DNA of 64,000 nucleotides. Source: Deltaproteobacteria bacterium. GTDB taxonomy: Bacteria; Myxococcota_A; Polyangia; Polyangiales; JADJMO01. A model generated the notes under the pieces. It saw only the letters and a list, made by a program, of their open reading frames with translations, was not told where the DNA came from and made no database searches. Location: the NCBI GenBank assembly GCA_025363655.1, contig JANYDK010000008.1, forward strand, positions 1 to 64,000. The letters are read 5' to 3'. The number at the start of each line of letters is the position of its first letter. Within the stretch, counting starts at the first letter, position 1. Shown in pieces: positions 1 to 9,019 of this stretch. A program made the position numbers and the translations under genes.

Positions 1-131
1 GTAACCAACCCGGTACCCCCGGCGCCGTGCGCGCTCTACTGCTCCCTCGATCACGCGGCTCGGCTCCGCCCCGAGGCCGAATCGCAGCTCGTCGGCGTCG
101 CGTCACGCAGCTCGCGCATCCACCCAACCTC

Positions 132-338
132 TCGGAGAGCCGCTTTTTCGCTACCATCAAGGGCGAGATGATCGACCACGAGGACTACCTCACGAGAACA
201 GCCGCAATCGCCGCGATCGCTGACTATATCGATGAATTCTACAACCCTTGTCGTCGGCACTCGGCGATCGACTACGTCAGTCCAATTGAGTTTGAATTGC
301 ATTTCATGAACAAGAAAGTTACGCAGTTGGCAGCATAG
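132..338 (+). pseudogene. IS3-family transposase, C-terminal remnant
   Basis: The last 68 codons read like the end of an IS3-type DDE transposase (rve integrase core). The stretch S-E-S-R-F-F-A-T-I-K-G-E lies around the third catalytic acidic residue. It is followed by the family's closing motif, F-Y-N-P-C-R-R-H-S-A-I-D-Y with S-P-I-E-F-E. The sequence before about position 130, although open in the same frame, does not look like transposase, and the other catalytic residues are absent. I read it as a broken insertion sequence, not an active one. Codons are less GC-biased than in the core genes to the right. Confidence 0.75.
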
Positions 339-615
339 CCCCACCGTCCACGACAGCGGGGGAGCTCCAAGGGGACCAATGGCAAGATCCGCACGATCAC
401 CCGCCGCTCGTTCGGACTTCACAGCGCACGAAGCCTCATCGCGATGATCTTCCTATGCTGCTCGGGGCTCAGGCTGCGGCCAGCTCATGCCCGCTCGCCC
501 TGCCGTGCACCCACCCAACCTGATGGAGACCGAAATCTGGCGATCCCGTCGCCCTGCTGGACTCGTCAGCCAAGCCGGCGGGCTTCGTCACCGTCAATTC
601 TGCACCGCGGTGTAG
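339..615. other. Non-coding stretch after the IS remnant
   Basis: There is no convincing gene between the transposase stop and the stop codon of the leftward GH130 gene. The bases just after the transposase stop (about 339-380, C-C-C-C-A-C-C-G-T-C-C-A-C ... G-G-G-G-G-A-G-C-T-C-C) resemble the terminal inverted-repeat region of some IS3/IS150-group elements. The left end is outside the window, so this cannot be confirmed here. I see no terminator hairpin with a T-run. Confidence 0.4.
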
Positions 616-2088
616 TTAGTTCTTGGTCAGCTCGCGCAGAAGATCCGCGAGCCCGATTCGCGCGACGCCGATGCCAGCGTCGGAGAAACCATACGGCAGG
701 ATGAGCTCGTCTCCGTTGATCAAACCGCCGCAAGTATAGAGCACGTTGGGCACGTAGCCTTCGCGCTCAGTGGCGTCGGGGAGCATCAACGGTTCTTTCA
801 ATGCGCCGATGACCTTTCGCGGATCGTCGAGGTCCAGCAGGATCGCGCCGAGACCGTAGCGCCGCATGGGCCCGACCCCGTGCGTGAGCACGAGCCAACC
901 TTCCGAAGTCTCGAGCGGCGATCCGCAGTTTCCGATCTGCATCAACTCCCACGGACGGGACGGTCGCCAGAGCTCCGTGACGTCGTTCCAGAAGCGCACG
1001 TTGTCGGAGGTCGCGAGGTGGAGGTTCTCACGATCCTTGCGCGAGAGCATGACGAACATGCCGCCGATCTTGCGCGGAAAGAGCGCCATGCCTTTGTTCT
1101 GCGCGGCGAGACCGTTGAGCGTGGCGATCTTGAACGTTCGAAAGTCTTCTGTCGCGATCAGCTGCGGCATGATGTTGAAGCCGTCGTACGCCGTGTACGT
1201 CGCGTAGTAGCGCGTCGTCGCTCCGTCGGTGAACTGCACGAACCGCGCGTCCTCCATTCCGCGCGTCTCGTTCGGACCCGCGGGAAAAAGAACGCGCTCC
1301 GAAAGCGAGGAGCTTTCCGGAAACGTGGCGACGTAGTTGGACGCAGCGAGCACGCGAATCACCTTGGCGGTCTCGAACCAGATGGCCGGCGGTGGACCAT
1401 TTTGCTCCAGATCCTGGAGAGAGGCTTCGAGCTCTTCCAGCGCGAACTCCTGGGCGAGCCGGGACAGCACGCGGTCGGCAATGTCGTTCCACGCCTGCAG
1501 CTCCATGAGCTTGAGACGGAACAGATGCTTCTCGTATCGAACGGGCGCGGTTCTTTGGGTCCCAACCAAGAATGGCCCGGGTGGATCGAACGAAATGTCG
1601 CCGGAGAGCGAGATCACGCCGGTCCGAAATTCGATCGACGATAGGTGCCCCTCGCCGACGGCGCGGAGGCTCATGACGAAGCGTCGTTCTGCTTCTTTCA
1701 GACCGCTCTGATCCGGAGCGATCACGATGGACGGATTGAAAAGGGCCGCGGCCTCGACCGAATACTCGTGCGTGAAGTACGCCCCGACGAGCGACCGACG
1801 CGCGGGAGAGATCGCGTTACCGGCGGGAATGTAGCGGGCGACCACGTCGAAGTGCCGACCCAGGATGGCGTCGAAGTCGCGATGGCGCTCCGCGAAGTTG
1901 GCGAGCACCTCTTGCAAGAGCGCCCCCACTTCTTGTTCTGGAATCGCGAGCAGGCGCTCCATGAGCAGGCGTCCGCGTGACTGACCCGGCAGCAACATCT
2001 CTTCGCCCGGCAAGAAAGGCTTGGCGAGGACGCGACGCGGATCGGGCAGGATCCGATGCCGCGTGCGTGTCACTGCGATCTTCTGCAT
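616..2088 (-). CDS. GH130 family glycoside phosphorylase/hydrolase
   Basis: This 490-aa protein belongs to glycoside hydrolase family 130, whose members phosphorolyse or hydrolyse beta-mannosides. The central G-M-E-D-A-R-F motif matches the family's G-x-E-D-x-R signature, in which the Asp is the general acid. Downstream are the five-bladed propeller motifs N-K-G-M-A-L-F-P, G-N-C-G-S-P and T-H-G-V-G. No signal peptide is visible, so it is probably cytoplasmic. Its ATG directly abuts the TAG of the glycosyltransferase upstream (T-A-G-A-T-G), which implies translational coupling. The exact activity (beta-1,4- or beta-1,2-mannoside phosphorylase, or mannosidase) cannot be read from sequence. The C-terminal arm ends normally, so the gene looks intact. 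Confidence 0.85.
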   Translation of the reverse strand: MQKIAVTRTRHRILPDPRRVLAKPFLPGEEMLLPGQSRGRLLMERLLAIPEQEVGALLQEVLANFAERHRDFDAILGRHFDVVARYIPAGNAISPARRSLVGAYFTHEYSVEAAALFNPSIVIAPDQSGLKEAERRFVMSLRAVGEGHLSSIEFRTGVISLSGDISFDPPGPFLVGTQRTAPVRYEKHLFRLKLMELQAWNDIADRVLSRLAQEFALEELEASLQDLEQNGPPPAIWFETAKVIRVLAASNYVATFPESSSLSERVLFPAGPNETRGMEDARFVQFTDGATTRYYATYTAYDGFNIMPQLIATEDFRTFKIATLNGLAAQNKGMALFPRKIGGMFVMLSRKDRENLHLATSDNVRFWNDVTELWRPSRPWELMQIGNCGSPLETSEGWLVLTHGVGPMRRYGLGAILLDLDDPRKVIGALKEPLMLPDATEREGYVPNVLYTCGGLINGDELILPYGFSDAGIGVARIGLADLLRELTKN

Positions 2089-4395
2089 CTAGATCGTTCC
2101 GCTCTCCGCACCCGATGGCGCTGCTGTGTAGTCGACACTTTCACTCGCGAGTTCAAGGACCCCGAGCAACGCCAGCAAAAAGCTGAGCGTGCTCTCCGCA
2201 CCCTGGTTCTCGTTCGCTTGGCTCACACCAAGTCCGTCACGGCAACCCGCGGTCGCAAAGTCGTACAGCGAAACGCCGAGACGGTTGGCTCCTAGAAACC
2301 AGCCGAATGCTTGTCGCATGCGCTCTAGATAGTGATGATCGTTCGTTGCCAAGTACGCGCTTCGAAACGCGAGCACGAATGCGGCGGCGTCGATGGCTTG
2401 CTCGTCTGCGGCTGCTTTTTTGCCACCGCGCGAATGCCAACCCGTGCTGCCGACGAGCGAAAGGCGGTCGCCGATGAAACAGACCCCTTCGAGGAATTCG
2501 AGAGATTCACGTGCGATGCGTAGGGCGCTTCGTTCCCCCGTCACGCGATAGGCGGTGAAGAGCGCCAGGGGGATCATCGCGTTGTCGTACGTGAGGGTTC
2601 GCTCGAACCAACGCCAGTCCTCCGTGGCCTCCGCTTGGTATCGATCCACCAGTTTTTTGGCCAGTAAGGCCAGCATCCGTCGTGCGCTCTGATGCCCGGG
2701 CTCGGCCGAGAGAACGCTCGAGGCTCCAATTGCGGCGAGAGCGGTGCCACGCAGTCCCAGCTCGCCGCATGCTTGTATGGCGCGCTCGAACATGTCACGC
2801 GCCAAGAGTCGGCTTCCATCGTCCGCTGCGAGTTGCACGGTGACCCCGAGGGCCCAGACCGCGCGTCCAATGCAATCGTCCGAGCGCGGTCCGTCTTCGA
2901 GCACGCGGTTGTACCGCATGAAATTGCGGAAATGCCCGTCCTCCTCTTGGGAACACAGGAGGTAGCTGAGGTAGGTTGTCACGAGGCGCCGCGTTTCGGG
3001 TGACTGCTGGACGCGATCGGCCTGGAGCGCGACGATGAGCGCGCGCGCGTTGTCGTCGACGCAGTAGCCGCTCCGTCGTGCCGGCACGCTGAACGTGGCG
3101 TGTTGGATGATTCCCGTGTCGTCCGTCATGCGTTGCATGTGATCCAGACGGAGATCAGGCAAGCTGCTCAGTCGCGGAGCAGAGTCCTTCGGTACGGACG
3201 ACATCTCGAGCCGGGCTTTGCGATCGGCGAGGACGCTCGTTCCCAGATCGAAGTACGCCTTGCCGACCTGCGGCCAAACCATCGGCCGCGTGAACTCGAA
3301 CGCAGCGGCCCGCATGCGCTTCAGCTTTTCTCGGGACCCCAATAGCTCTCGCAGCGCACGACCAAGCGCGTTGCTGTCTTGGAATGGAAACAGGCTTCCA
3401 CGACCGTCGGCCAGTAGCTCTTGCGCGTGCCAATACGGCGTCGACACGACGGCTGCGCCGGCGCCCATCGCGTACGAAAGCGCGCCGCTCGTGACTTGGG
3501 CTTCGTTCAGGTACGGGCTTACGAAAATGTCCGCGGCCTGGAGATAGCTCGCGAGCTCTTCGCTTGTGACGAACTGATCGCGGAAGACGACGTGCTCACG
3601 AACCCCGAGTTGCTGAGCCTCTTGCTCGAGGCTGGTCCGATACGCCTCGCCGTGCCCTTTCTTGATCACGGGGTGCGTCGCGCCGACGACGAAGTAGCGC
3701 GTGTCCGGAAACTCCGCGACCACCGAAGGCAGCGCCCGGATGACCGTCTCGATCCCTTTGGCCGGGCTCAAGAGGCCGAACGTTAGAAGCATTCGCTTGC
3801 CGGCCACTCCGAACTTTCCCTTGAGCCTTTCTTGATCGCGCGGCTCCATCGTGGGAATGCCGTGGGGAATGATCTGGACCTTGGGCCCGGCCACTCCATG
3901 CGCGGTCGCCAACAGATCTTTCGCGATGCTGCTCATCACCACGACCCTCGCGCAGCATTTGGCGATGTGCCGGACGATCGCTTTTTGCGAATCGGTCGGA
4001 TTGCGCAATACGGTATGCAGGGTCGCGATCGCGGGGACGTGCAGCTGCGTCAAGAAATCGAGCAAGTAGACGCCGTCGTCTCCGCCGAAGATGCCGAATT
4101 CGTGCTGGATCGAAACCAAACGCACGCTGCTGTAGTTCACGAATTCCGCAGCGCGCGCATAGTCGCCGCGCACGCCTTGCCTGATCTCGTAGCGAACCGC
4201 CGTCGGATACTCGTACTCGCCACCCGGATCGGTCATGGCGAGGATCATGGGTGAAACGATCTTGCTAGCGGATGAGGTCGCCTCTGCGAGATCACGAGTG
4301 AATGTCGCAATTCCGCAACGACGCGGAACGTAGGTTCCGACGAATGCGATGCCGAGCTCAGCATCCACGTGCAGCCCGAAGCCTGGCTCAGGCAT
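2089..4395 (-). CDS. GT4 glycosyltransferase with C-terminal alpha/alpha-barrel domain
   Basis: About 768 aa from the ATG at 4395. The N-terminal half is a GT-B glycosyltransferase of family 4: F-V-G-T-Y-V-P-R-R-C-G-I-A at the start, a nucleotide-binding half with L-T-F-G-L-L-S-P-A-K-G-I-E, and the donor-site segment S-P-Y-L-N-E-A-Q. The C-terminal 350 or so residues look like an (alpha/alpha)6 barrel (Y-C-V-D-D-N-A-R-A, W-F-E-x-x-L-T-Y-D-N-A). The start is uncertain: GTG at 4422 and ATG at 4485 are in frame, the latter overlapping the recombinase gene. It is coupled to the GH130 gene downstream. Together they probably make or turn over a mannose-containing glycoside; the substrate is not evident. 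A recombinase gene ends just upstream, so the native promoter may be lost. Confidence 0.8.
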   Translation of the reverse strand: MPEPGFGLHVDAELGIAFVGTYVPRRCGIATFTRDLAEATSSASKIVSPMILAMTDPGGEYEYPTAVRYEIRQGVRGDYARAAEFVNYSSVRLVSIQHEFGIFGGDDGVYLLDFLTQLHVPAIATLHTVLRNPTDSQKAIVRHIAKCCARVVVMSSIAKDLLATAHGVAGPKVQIIPHGIPTMEPRDQERLKGKFGVAGKRMLLTFGLLSPAKGIETVIRALPSVVAEFPDTRYFVVGATHPVIKKGHGEAYRTSLEQEAQQLGVREHVVFRDQFVTSEELASYLQAADIFVSPYLNEAQVTSGALSYAMGAGAAVVSTPYWHAQELLADGRGSLFPFQDSNALGRALRELLGSREKLKRMRAAAFEFTRPMVWPQVGKAYFDLGTSVLADRKARLEMSSVPKDSAPRLSSLPDLRLDHMQRMTDDTGIIQHATFSVPARRSGYCVDDNARALIVALQADRVQQSPETRRLVTTYLSYLLCSQEEDGHFRNFMRYNRVLEDGPRSDDCIGRAVWALGVTVQLAADDGSRLLARDMFERAIQACGELGLRGTALAAIGASSVLSAEPGHQSARRMLALLAKKLVDRYQAEATEDWRWFERTLTYDNAMIPLALFTAYRVTGERSALRIARESLEFLEGVCFIGDRLSLVGSTGWHSRGGKKAAADEQAIDAAAFVLAFRSAYLATNDHHYLERMRQAFGWFLGANRLGVSLYDFATAGCRDGLGVSQANENQGAESTLSFLLALLGVLELASESVDYTAAPSGAESGTI

Positions 4396-4423
4396 GCGTG
4401 TCGGTTCCAAAACTACGGTCACC

Positions 4424-6229
4424 TTAGCACGTGTTTCGCGCTTGCCGTGTGCTGTCAATGGTGCTTCGAGTACTTGGCAGCGCATCGTGTTCCAGCGTGC
4501 GTAGCGCCCCCGCGCAACCATGGCTAGACCACAACTTCGAGTTGGGTTCGGCCTCTGAAGAAGACGAAGTATCGAAGTCGACGAGTCGCATCGGAAAGAT
4601 GTGGCTCTCGGCGACGTACGTGCCGTCCGGTTGCGGATGCGCGAGAAGCTGGCCGGCGTCGAAAAGGCGCCGGAGAGCTTCGCGTCCGCGAACCGGATCG
4701 GTCGTGAGGAGCTCCTCGAGCGCGATGGAGCGCCGAAGGATCTCGTCGGGCGATGGCAGGACGATCGGCTTGGCCGACGTCGCACGTAGGCCGGCGATGG
4801 CGGCACGTTCGGTCTTTGCCTGCGCTTCGAGATCGTGCAGCGCCTTGCGCACGTACTCCGAGCGGTCGCCGTCGGCGATGAACGTGACGAGCCCAGCGAT
4901 GCGCTGCTCGGTGCGTTGAAGACGCTCGGTGCGCTCGCGAACCTCGGCAGTCGCGTCCCGAGACAGCGTTGCGAGCCGATCGACGAGCTCTTGTCGGAGG
5001 AAGCGAATCGCGGCCGGCGTGCGGAACCGTTCGGCGAGCGCACCCAAGATGCATCGACGTGCGACGTCCTCGCGGAGGGCGAGCCTGTTGGGACACGTGC
5101 CACGCTTCTTGGCGTCGCTGCAGCGATAGTAGCGAGCGCTCGTGCCTGCGTGGATCGTCATCGCGGCTCCGCAGGAGCCGCAGCGCAGGAGGCCGCTCAG
5201 GAGCCACGTGTTCTGTTTGTTGCTCATCGCGCGAGCTGGGGAAGCGCCTTCGTCGCGGACGTAGCAGCGCCGAACGGCTGCGAGGCGCGCCCGCGTCTCG
5301 CTCCAGGTCGTCTCATCGACGATGCGACGGTCCGGATAGGTCGCGCAGATGACCTCGGACTCGTCACGCTTGCGTGGTCTGCGGATGTTCGTGCCGGGCA
5401 CCTTCACCCATTGTTGCCGCTTGTAGCGCCACGTTCCGACGTACGCGTCGTTGTGCAACATCGCGCGGATCGTGCTCGCGACCCAGCCCTTGCGGCGATG
5501 CCGGGTCTGCGCGCGCGGCGGTGGAACGTGTTCGTCATTCAAGAGTCGGGCGATGGCTTCCAGGGAGCGGCCGTCGAGATAGAGCCGGAAGATGCGCCGC
5601 ACGACGTCCGCGCCGTTCGCCTCGACTTCGATCCGATGACCGACCACGCGACCGTACGTGTCTGTCTCGGGGATGCTGCGGTAGCCAAGCGGTAGACCGC
5701 CCGTTGACATGCCCAGAAGCGCACGGCCTTCCAAACCTCGAAGCGTCTTGTCGCGGAGGTCCTCGAGGTAGAGGTCCGACACGAGCGACTTCATCGCGAA
5801 GGTGATCTTTGCGCCACGGGCCGCGGTGTCGACGCCGTCTCCCACGCCGATGAGTGGGATCTCGAGATACTGCAACTGCCGAAACAGGTGCGCTGCGTCG
5901 GCGAAGTCGCGCGATACCCTGGAGATGTCTTCGACGACGATCGCATCGACCTTCGGCGGCTTCGCGTTCACGAGGCTCATCAGGCGCTCGAAGGCGGGGC
6001 GGGCGAGGCTGGCTCCGCTCACGGCGGCGTCCTTGAAGATCATGTCGGGGACCACCTCGGCTCCGCGGGAGCGCGCCCACTCCCTGCAGCGCCGAACTTG
6101 ATCGTCGATCGACGCCTCGCGCGCGAGCCGCTCAGGGTCGATGTCGAGAAACGAGACCGTACGGCGCGACGACGTCGAGAAACGTGACGAGGCCACGCTT
6201 CGGTCTAGGTCGTCATCAGCTCGATCCAA
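4424..6229 (-). CDS. Large serine recombinase
   Basis: 601 aa, normal size for a large serine recombinase. In order it has a resolvase catalytic domain (to about residue 170, with E-D-I-S-R-V-S-R-D), a recombinase DNA-binding domain (about 180-310), a zinc ribbon (C-G-S-C-G-A-A-M ... Y-Y-R-C-S-D ... C-P-N-R, about 345-385) and a coiled-coil stretch (about 415-475). The catalytic serine should be S18 in R-F-S-T. However, about 12 residues separate that motif from the usual A-S-I-D-D-Q more than in relatives, and a second R-F-S-T-encoding DNA copy lies out of frame between them. The enzyme may therefore be inactive. Its start overlaps the end of the 326-aa gene by 25 bases. Confidence 0.85.
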   Translation of the reverse strand: MDRADDDLDRSVASSRFSTSSRRTVSFLDIDPERLAREASIDDQVRRCREWARSRGAEVVPDMIFKDAAVSGASLARPAFERLMSLVNAKPPKVDAIVVEDISRVSRDFADAAHLFRQLQYLEIPLIGVGDGVDTAARGAKITFAMKSLVSDLYLEDLRDKTLRGLEGRALLGMSTGGLPLGYRSIPETDTYGRVVGHRIEVEANGADVVRRIFRLYLDGRSLEAIARLLNDEHVPPPRAQTRHRRKGWVASTIRAMLHNDAYVGTWRYKRQQWVKVPGTNIRRPRKRDESEVICATYPDRRIVDETTWSETRARLAAVRRCYVRDEGASPARAMSNKQNTWLLSGLLRCGSCGAAMTIHAGTSARYYRCSDAKKRGTCPNRLALREDVARRCILGALAERFRTPAAIRFLRQELVDRLATLSRDATAEVRERTERLQRTEQRIAGLVTFIADGDRSEYVRKALHDLEAQAKTERAAIAGLRATSAKPIVLPSPDEILRRSIALEELLTTDPVRGREALRRLFDAGQLLAHPQPDGTYVAESHIFPMRLVDFDTSSSSEAEPNSKLWSSHGCAGALRTLEHDALPSTRSTIDSTRQARNTC

Positions 6230-7185
6230 ACGCCGGTCGAACGGAGGTGCTCGATTCGCTGGCGAATGTCACTCGGCGCTGTGCGCAGCCGGTCTGCCCA
6301 CGCCTTGGACAGCTTCGCCGGAGAGTCGCCGGCTGCGCTTTCGACCGCGTAGCCCCACAAAGGCCCGAGATCCATTGCTGTGGGCACTCCCAGCTTCGCG
6401 TCGGCGAACCTCCGCGCGACTTGCCGGAAGAAGATCCAAAAGCGTTCAGAGACCGGCCGGTGAAAGTCCCGCGGCGTCCGTGCCTCGTACGCGGCGACGC
6501 GCTCTTGGAGTCGCTGGACGAGGACGCCATCGTCGATGTGCGCCACTTTTCCGGCGGGGTCCATGGCACGGAGCGGAGCGACGAGCAGCGCAGCGATCGC
6601 ACTCGTCATCGGTCGGCGCCGCGCCTGCCTCGCCTTCAAACCGGCTTCGTCGGTGGCCCTCAGCATCGCCCATCCGTTGGCGGTATCGAGGAAGGTCTCG
6701 GGCGTGAGCCCGATGTCGGTGAAGACGCCGTCTGCGACCCTGCGGAGGGATTGAGGGACCGATTCCTCTGCGCGAAATATCGAGAGGCTCCACAGGAGCG
6801 GCTCCACGAGATCGAGATGCCGTTTGGGCGCGGATACGAGTCGCAAATCGCCGACGGAACTTCGCGCTGCCAGCCTGGCGACACGCACGGCATAGCGCTC
6901 GCGCACGTCCAGGATGTCGCCGGCCGCTGCGCACGTGCCCAGCAAGCGCGAGTCCTCGTCGATCGATCGCCCGGGAGGACGCTGGTCGTACAGCGCTCGG
7001 CACTTTGCCGCGACTCCTGGGTCGACGCTCAGCGTGAGGTATTCGTCGGTCTTTCGGGCCACCAAAGCGTGTGTACTTTGCGACCGACCGAGTCCCGACG
7101 CCACGTTGGGCACGTTTCTCGAAACTGCGCGGCACGTTTCTCGTGATGGCGGCAACCTTGGCCGCCCGCCACAACGCTCTCGCAC
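6205..7185 (-). CDS. Uncharacterised protein upstream of the recombinase
   Basis: 326 aa, not recognised. The sequence is mostly helical in appearance, soluble and Arg/Ala-rich, with no signal peptide, membrane segment or metal motif. The C-terminal 25 bases overlap the recombinase start, so the two genes are probably co-transcribed and coupled. A role in control or direction of recombination, or a cargo function of the same element, is possible but only inferred from position. The first 40 or so residues are low complexity and the true start may lie downstream of 7185. The gene faces away from the small ribbon-helix-helix frame on the plus strand. Confidence 0.5.
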   Translation of the reverse strand: MRERCGGRPRLPPSRETCRAVSRNVPNVASGLGRSQSTHALVARKTDEYLTLSVDPGVAAKCRALYDQRPPGRSIDEDSRLLGTCAAAGDILDVRERYAVRVARLAARSSVGDLRLVSAPKRHLDLVEPLLWSLSIFRAEESVPQSLRRVADGVFTDIGLTPETFLDTANGWAMLRATDEAGLKARQARRRPMTSAIAALLVAPLRAMDPAGKVAHIDDGVLVQRLQERVAAYEARTPRDFHRPVSERFWIFFRQVARRFADAKLGVPTAMDLGPLWGYAVESAAGDSPAKLSKAWADRLRTAPSDIRQRIEHLRSTGVWIELMTT

Positions 7186-7232
7186 CGTGTTTCCGGGGCA
7201 GAAACAGAGGTCAGTTGAAAGCGTTCCAAGCC

Positions 7233-7799
7233 ATGCTCGAAGTCGTCACGCAGTCCGTCCGGATGTCGGGGGAGACGGTGCGACGAATCGATCGCGTTGC
7301 AGCAGCACTCTCGAATGGGGCCTTGTGCGCTCGTGTGAGTCGCGCAGAAGCCATCCGCATCATCGTCGACGCAGGCCTTCGGGTGTTGGAGCTCCAACTC
7401 CGCCTGGTCCAGCCCCCGCGTGAGAGGCGGTCGAGGTTTGCGAAATGGCTGGTGCAGTGTGAACTCGTAGGGTGCGGGGAGGTTCACATCGGTGTCGTCG
7501 ACACCACGCACCGCTTCACTTCACGAGTTCGCCGCGCTTTCCGCGAACAGCTCGGCGACCTCGACGTCGAGTGCGTCTGCGATTTTCTGGAGCGAACGAG
7601 CAGGCGTTCGCGCGGCGACCCGCCTGCCGACCTTCGGAACTCCGGGAGGCTATTTCAGTACCTCCACCAATTCTGCAGTGAGCTTGCACGGAGAATCCGC
7701 CGCGAGCTTCACTCGGATCACGGGAAACCGCGCCGCCTCGGATACCAGCCGAACTCGAGGGTCACCGCGCGTCGGGCGCTCCAAGCGCTCGCGCGGTAA
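7233..7799 (+). CDS. Possible ribbon-helix-helix DNA-binding protein
   Basis: The first 55 codons from the ATG at 7233 look like a CopG/MetJ-type fold. A short strand (S-V-R-M-S) is followed by G-E-T-V-R-R-I-D-R-V-A and a second helix, V-S-R-A-E-A-I-R-I-I-V-D-A-G-L. Such proteins bind operators as dimers and often serve as antitoxins or plasmid and phage repressors. The frame stays open for 130 more codons that look unlike protein and run antisense to an XRE-type remnant, so the real gene may end early through decay. TTG at 7215 is an alternative start. No toxin partner is visible. Confidence 0.35.
   Translation: MLEVVTQSVRMSGETVRRIDRVAAALSNGALCARVSRAEAIRIIVDAGLRVLELQLRLVQPPRERRSRFAKWLVQCELVGCGEVHIGVVDTTHRFTSRVRRAFREQLGDLDVECVCDFLERTSRRSRGDPPADLRNSGRLFQYLHQFCSELARRIRRELHSDHGKPRRLGYQPNSRVTARRALQALAR
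7521..7649 (-). pseudogene. XRE-type helix-turn-helix protein, C-terminal fragment
   Basis: On the minus strand 42 codons end at the TGA at 7521 and carry L-Q-K-I-A-D-A-L-D-V-E-V-A-E-L-F, the typical last helices of a Cro/C1 (XRE) DNA-binding domain. An in-frame TAG sits just upstream at 7650-7652, and the recognition helix is not preserved above it. I read this as the tail of a lost repressor from the mobile element. Confidence 0.4.
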
Positions 7800-8410
7800 G
7801 GGTATCCGCTGCACGGAAGCACGTCCTACCGAGCTGAGTCCCCTCGCGCCATCATTAGAGCGTGAGTTGGCGACATCTCTCAGCGCGCTCCCGACTCCTG
7901 CGACGAGGGAGGCGGCACGGTGAGGCTTCCGACTTCGCGCGCGAGGTCGGTGGCATCGAGGTCCTGCCCTTTCGGCACGCAGGGCAGCTTGATGGCCGTC
8001 GGCACGACCGGGGTTACGCGCGCGTTCGCGCATCGGAGCGGCGGCGTGTGGCCTTCGAAACGGCGCGAGCCGCCACCCCCGAAGGTTGTGACGGCTCGCG
8101 CGGGCGGCGGTTGTGACAGCGTCTCAGATGGGCGCGTGCTCGCGGTGCTGGATGGTGCCATCGCCCCTGTCCCGCGATCAGCGCTTATCCGTCGAGCTGG
8201 TGCCCACTCCTCGACAAGTGGCAGTGACGGACATCGCTCACCTCGACGTGGTCAACATCGGCGCCGCGGGGACCTTTCGTCGACCGGACCGAAGTCATGA
8301 TCATCGAAGGCCGCGAGCGCATCGTGGCGGAAGAAGCATCGGCCATCTGGGCGCACGATCTCGAGACTTTCCGCTGGCGTCGGCCGGCGAAGGTCGACAC
8401 TCTCGTCGTC
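7800..8410. other. Gene-poor stretch inside the accessory region
   Basis: No frame here has family motifs, a ribosome site and sensible length at once. Open frames exist on both strands but look like compositional shadows. The stretch just before the lipoprotein (about 8200-8410) has protein-like codons in two different frames (A-H-L-D-V-V-N-I-G-A-A-G, then I-I-E-G-R-E-R-I-V-A-E-E), which could be a frameshifted gene remnant. I cannot name it. Confidence 0.35.
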
Positions 8411-8908
8411 ATGACGCCGTCCCTTCGCCGCCTCACGCTCGTCGCCGTGGTCGCGACGGTCCTCGGCGGCGCGGCCTGCTCGAGCACTTCCGCGACCACG
8501 TCCGATGCCTCGATCACGACTGACGCCGCCGATGCGGACGATGTGGACGAGGCGGCCGCAGACACCGGCGACGATACCGACGACGGCTTCGTCGCCGACG
8601 ATACGGCGACGAGCCCCGATTGTCCGCCCGCATGGACCGCACCCCCCGACGGATCGATCGCCGGGTCGCCCGAGTGCATCGCGTTCTGCAAGCACATCAA
8701 CAAGATTTGTCCCGGTCTACCGCTGCCCTGCGTGCCCTCGAAGGACTGTGCACGCAGCGTGTCCGGTGCGTGCACCGCGGCGCAACGCGCCTTGGTGGCC
8801 TGCGAGACCGAGACCGACCTTGTCACCTGCCACACGTCGCCGCCGGGTTGGGGCTCCTCCGGATCGTCGTGCCCGGGTTTCGACGAGCTCTGCGACGTCT
8901 GCCCGTGA
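8411..8908 (+). CDS. Small Cys-rich secreted lipoprotein
   Basis: 165 aa from the ATG at 8411. A lipoprotein signal (R-R-L-T-L-V-A-V-V-A-T-V-L-G-G-A-A-C, lipobox G-A-A-C) is followed by an Asp/Thr-rich linker of about 40 residues. The compact C-terminal domain has about ten cysteines, spaced to form disulphides in the periplasm or on the surface. This layout is common in myxobacterial envelope lipoproteins of unknown function. The frame extends upstream to 8297 without a signal peptide, so 8411 is preferred. No operon partner is evident. Confidence 0.7.
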   Translation: MTPSLRRLTLVAVVATVLGGAACSSTSATTSDASITTDAADADDVDEAAADTGDDTDDGFVADDTATSPDCPPAWTAPPDGSIAGSPECIAFCKHINKICPGLPLPCVPSKDCARSVSGACTAAQRALVACETETDLVTCHTSPPGWGSSGSSCPGFDELCDVCP

Positions 8909-9019
8909 CCGTGGAAATCGCTGTCGGGCGTCACCGGCAGTCGAGGAGCACGTGGCCGACCATCAGAACCCTCCTCGATATCTTCGAGACCGCGCTCGAC
9001 GCCGTGCGCCCGGAACGCG

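Noticed and set aside
444-704. Short plus-strand open frame after the IS remnant
   Set aside because: It is Arg/Ser/Pro-rich, overlaps the end of the GH130 gene in antisense and has no ribosome site.
4486-5103. Open extension upstream of the glycosyltransferase
   Set aside because: It lies in another frame of the serine recombinase gene, is Ser/Arg-rich and shows no homology to glycosyltransferases.
7775-7860. tRNA-like sequence on the minus strand
   Set aside because: It has a stretch resembling a D-arm (C-T-C-A-G-C-T-C-G-G-T-A-G-G), but no seven-pair acceptor stem, no proper anticodon stem and no T-arm with a G-T-T-C-G-A loop.
8200-8410. Possible frameshifted gene before the small lipoprotein
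   Set aside because: Two protein-like pieces in different frames are too short to identify, and no homologous family came to mind.
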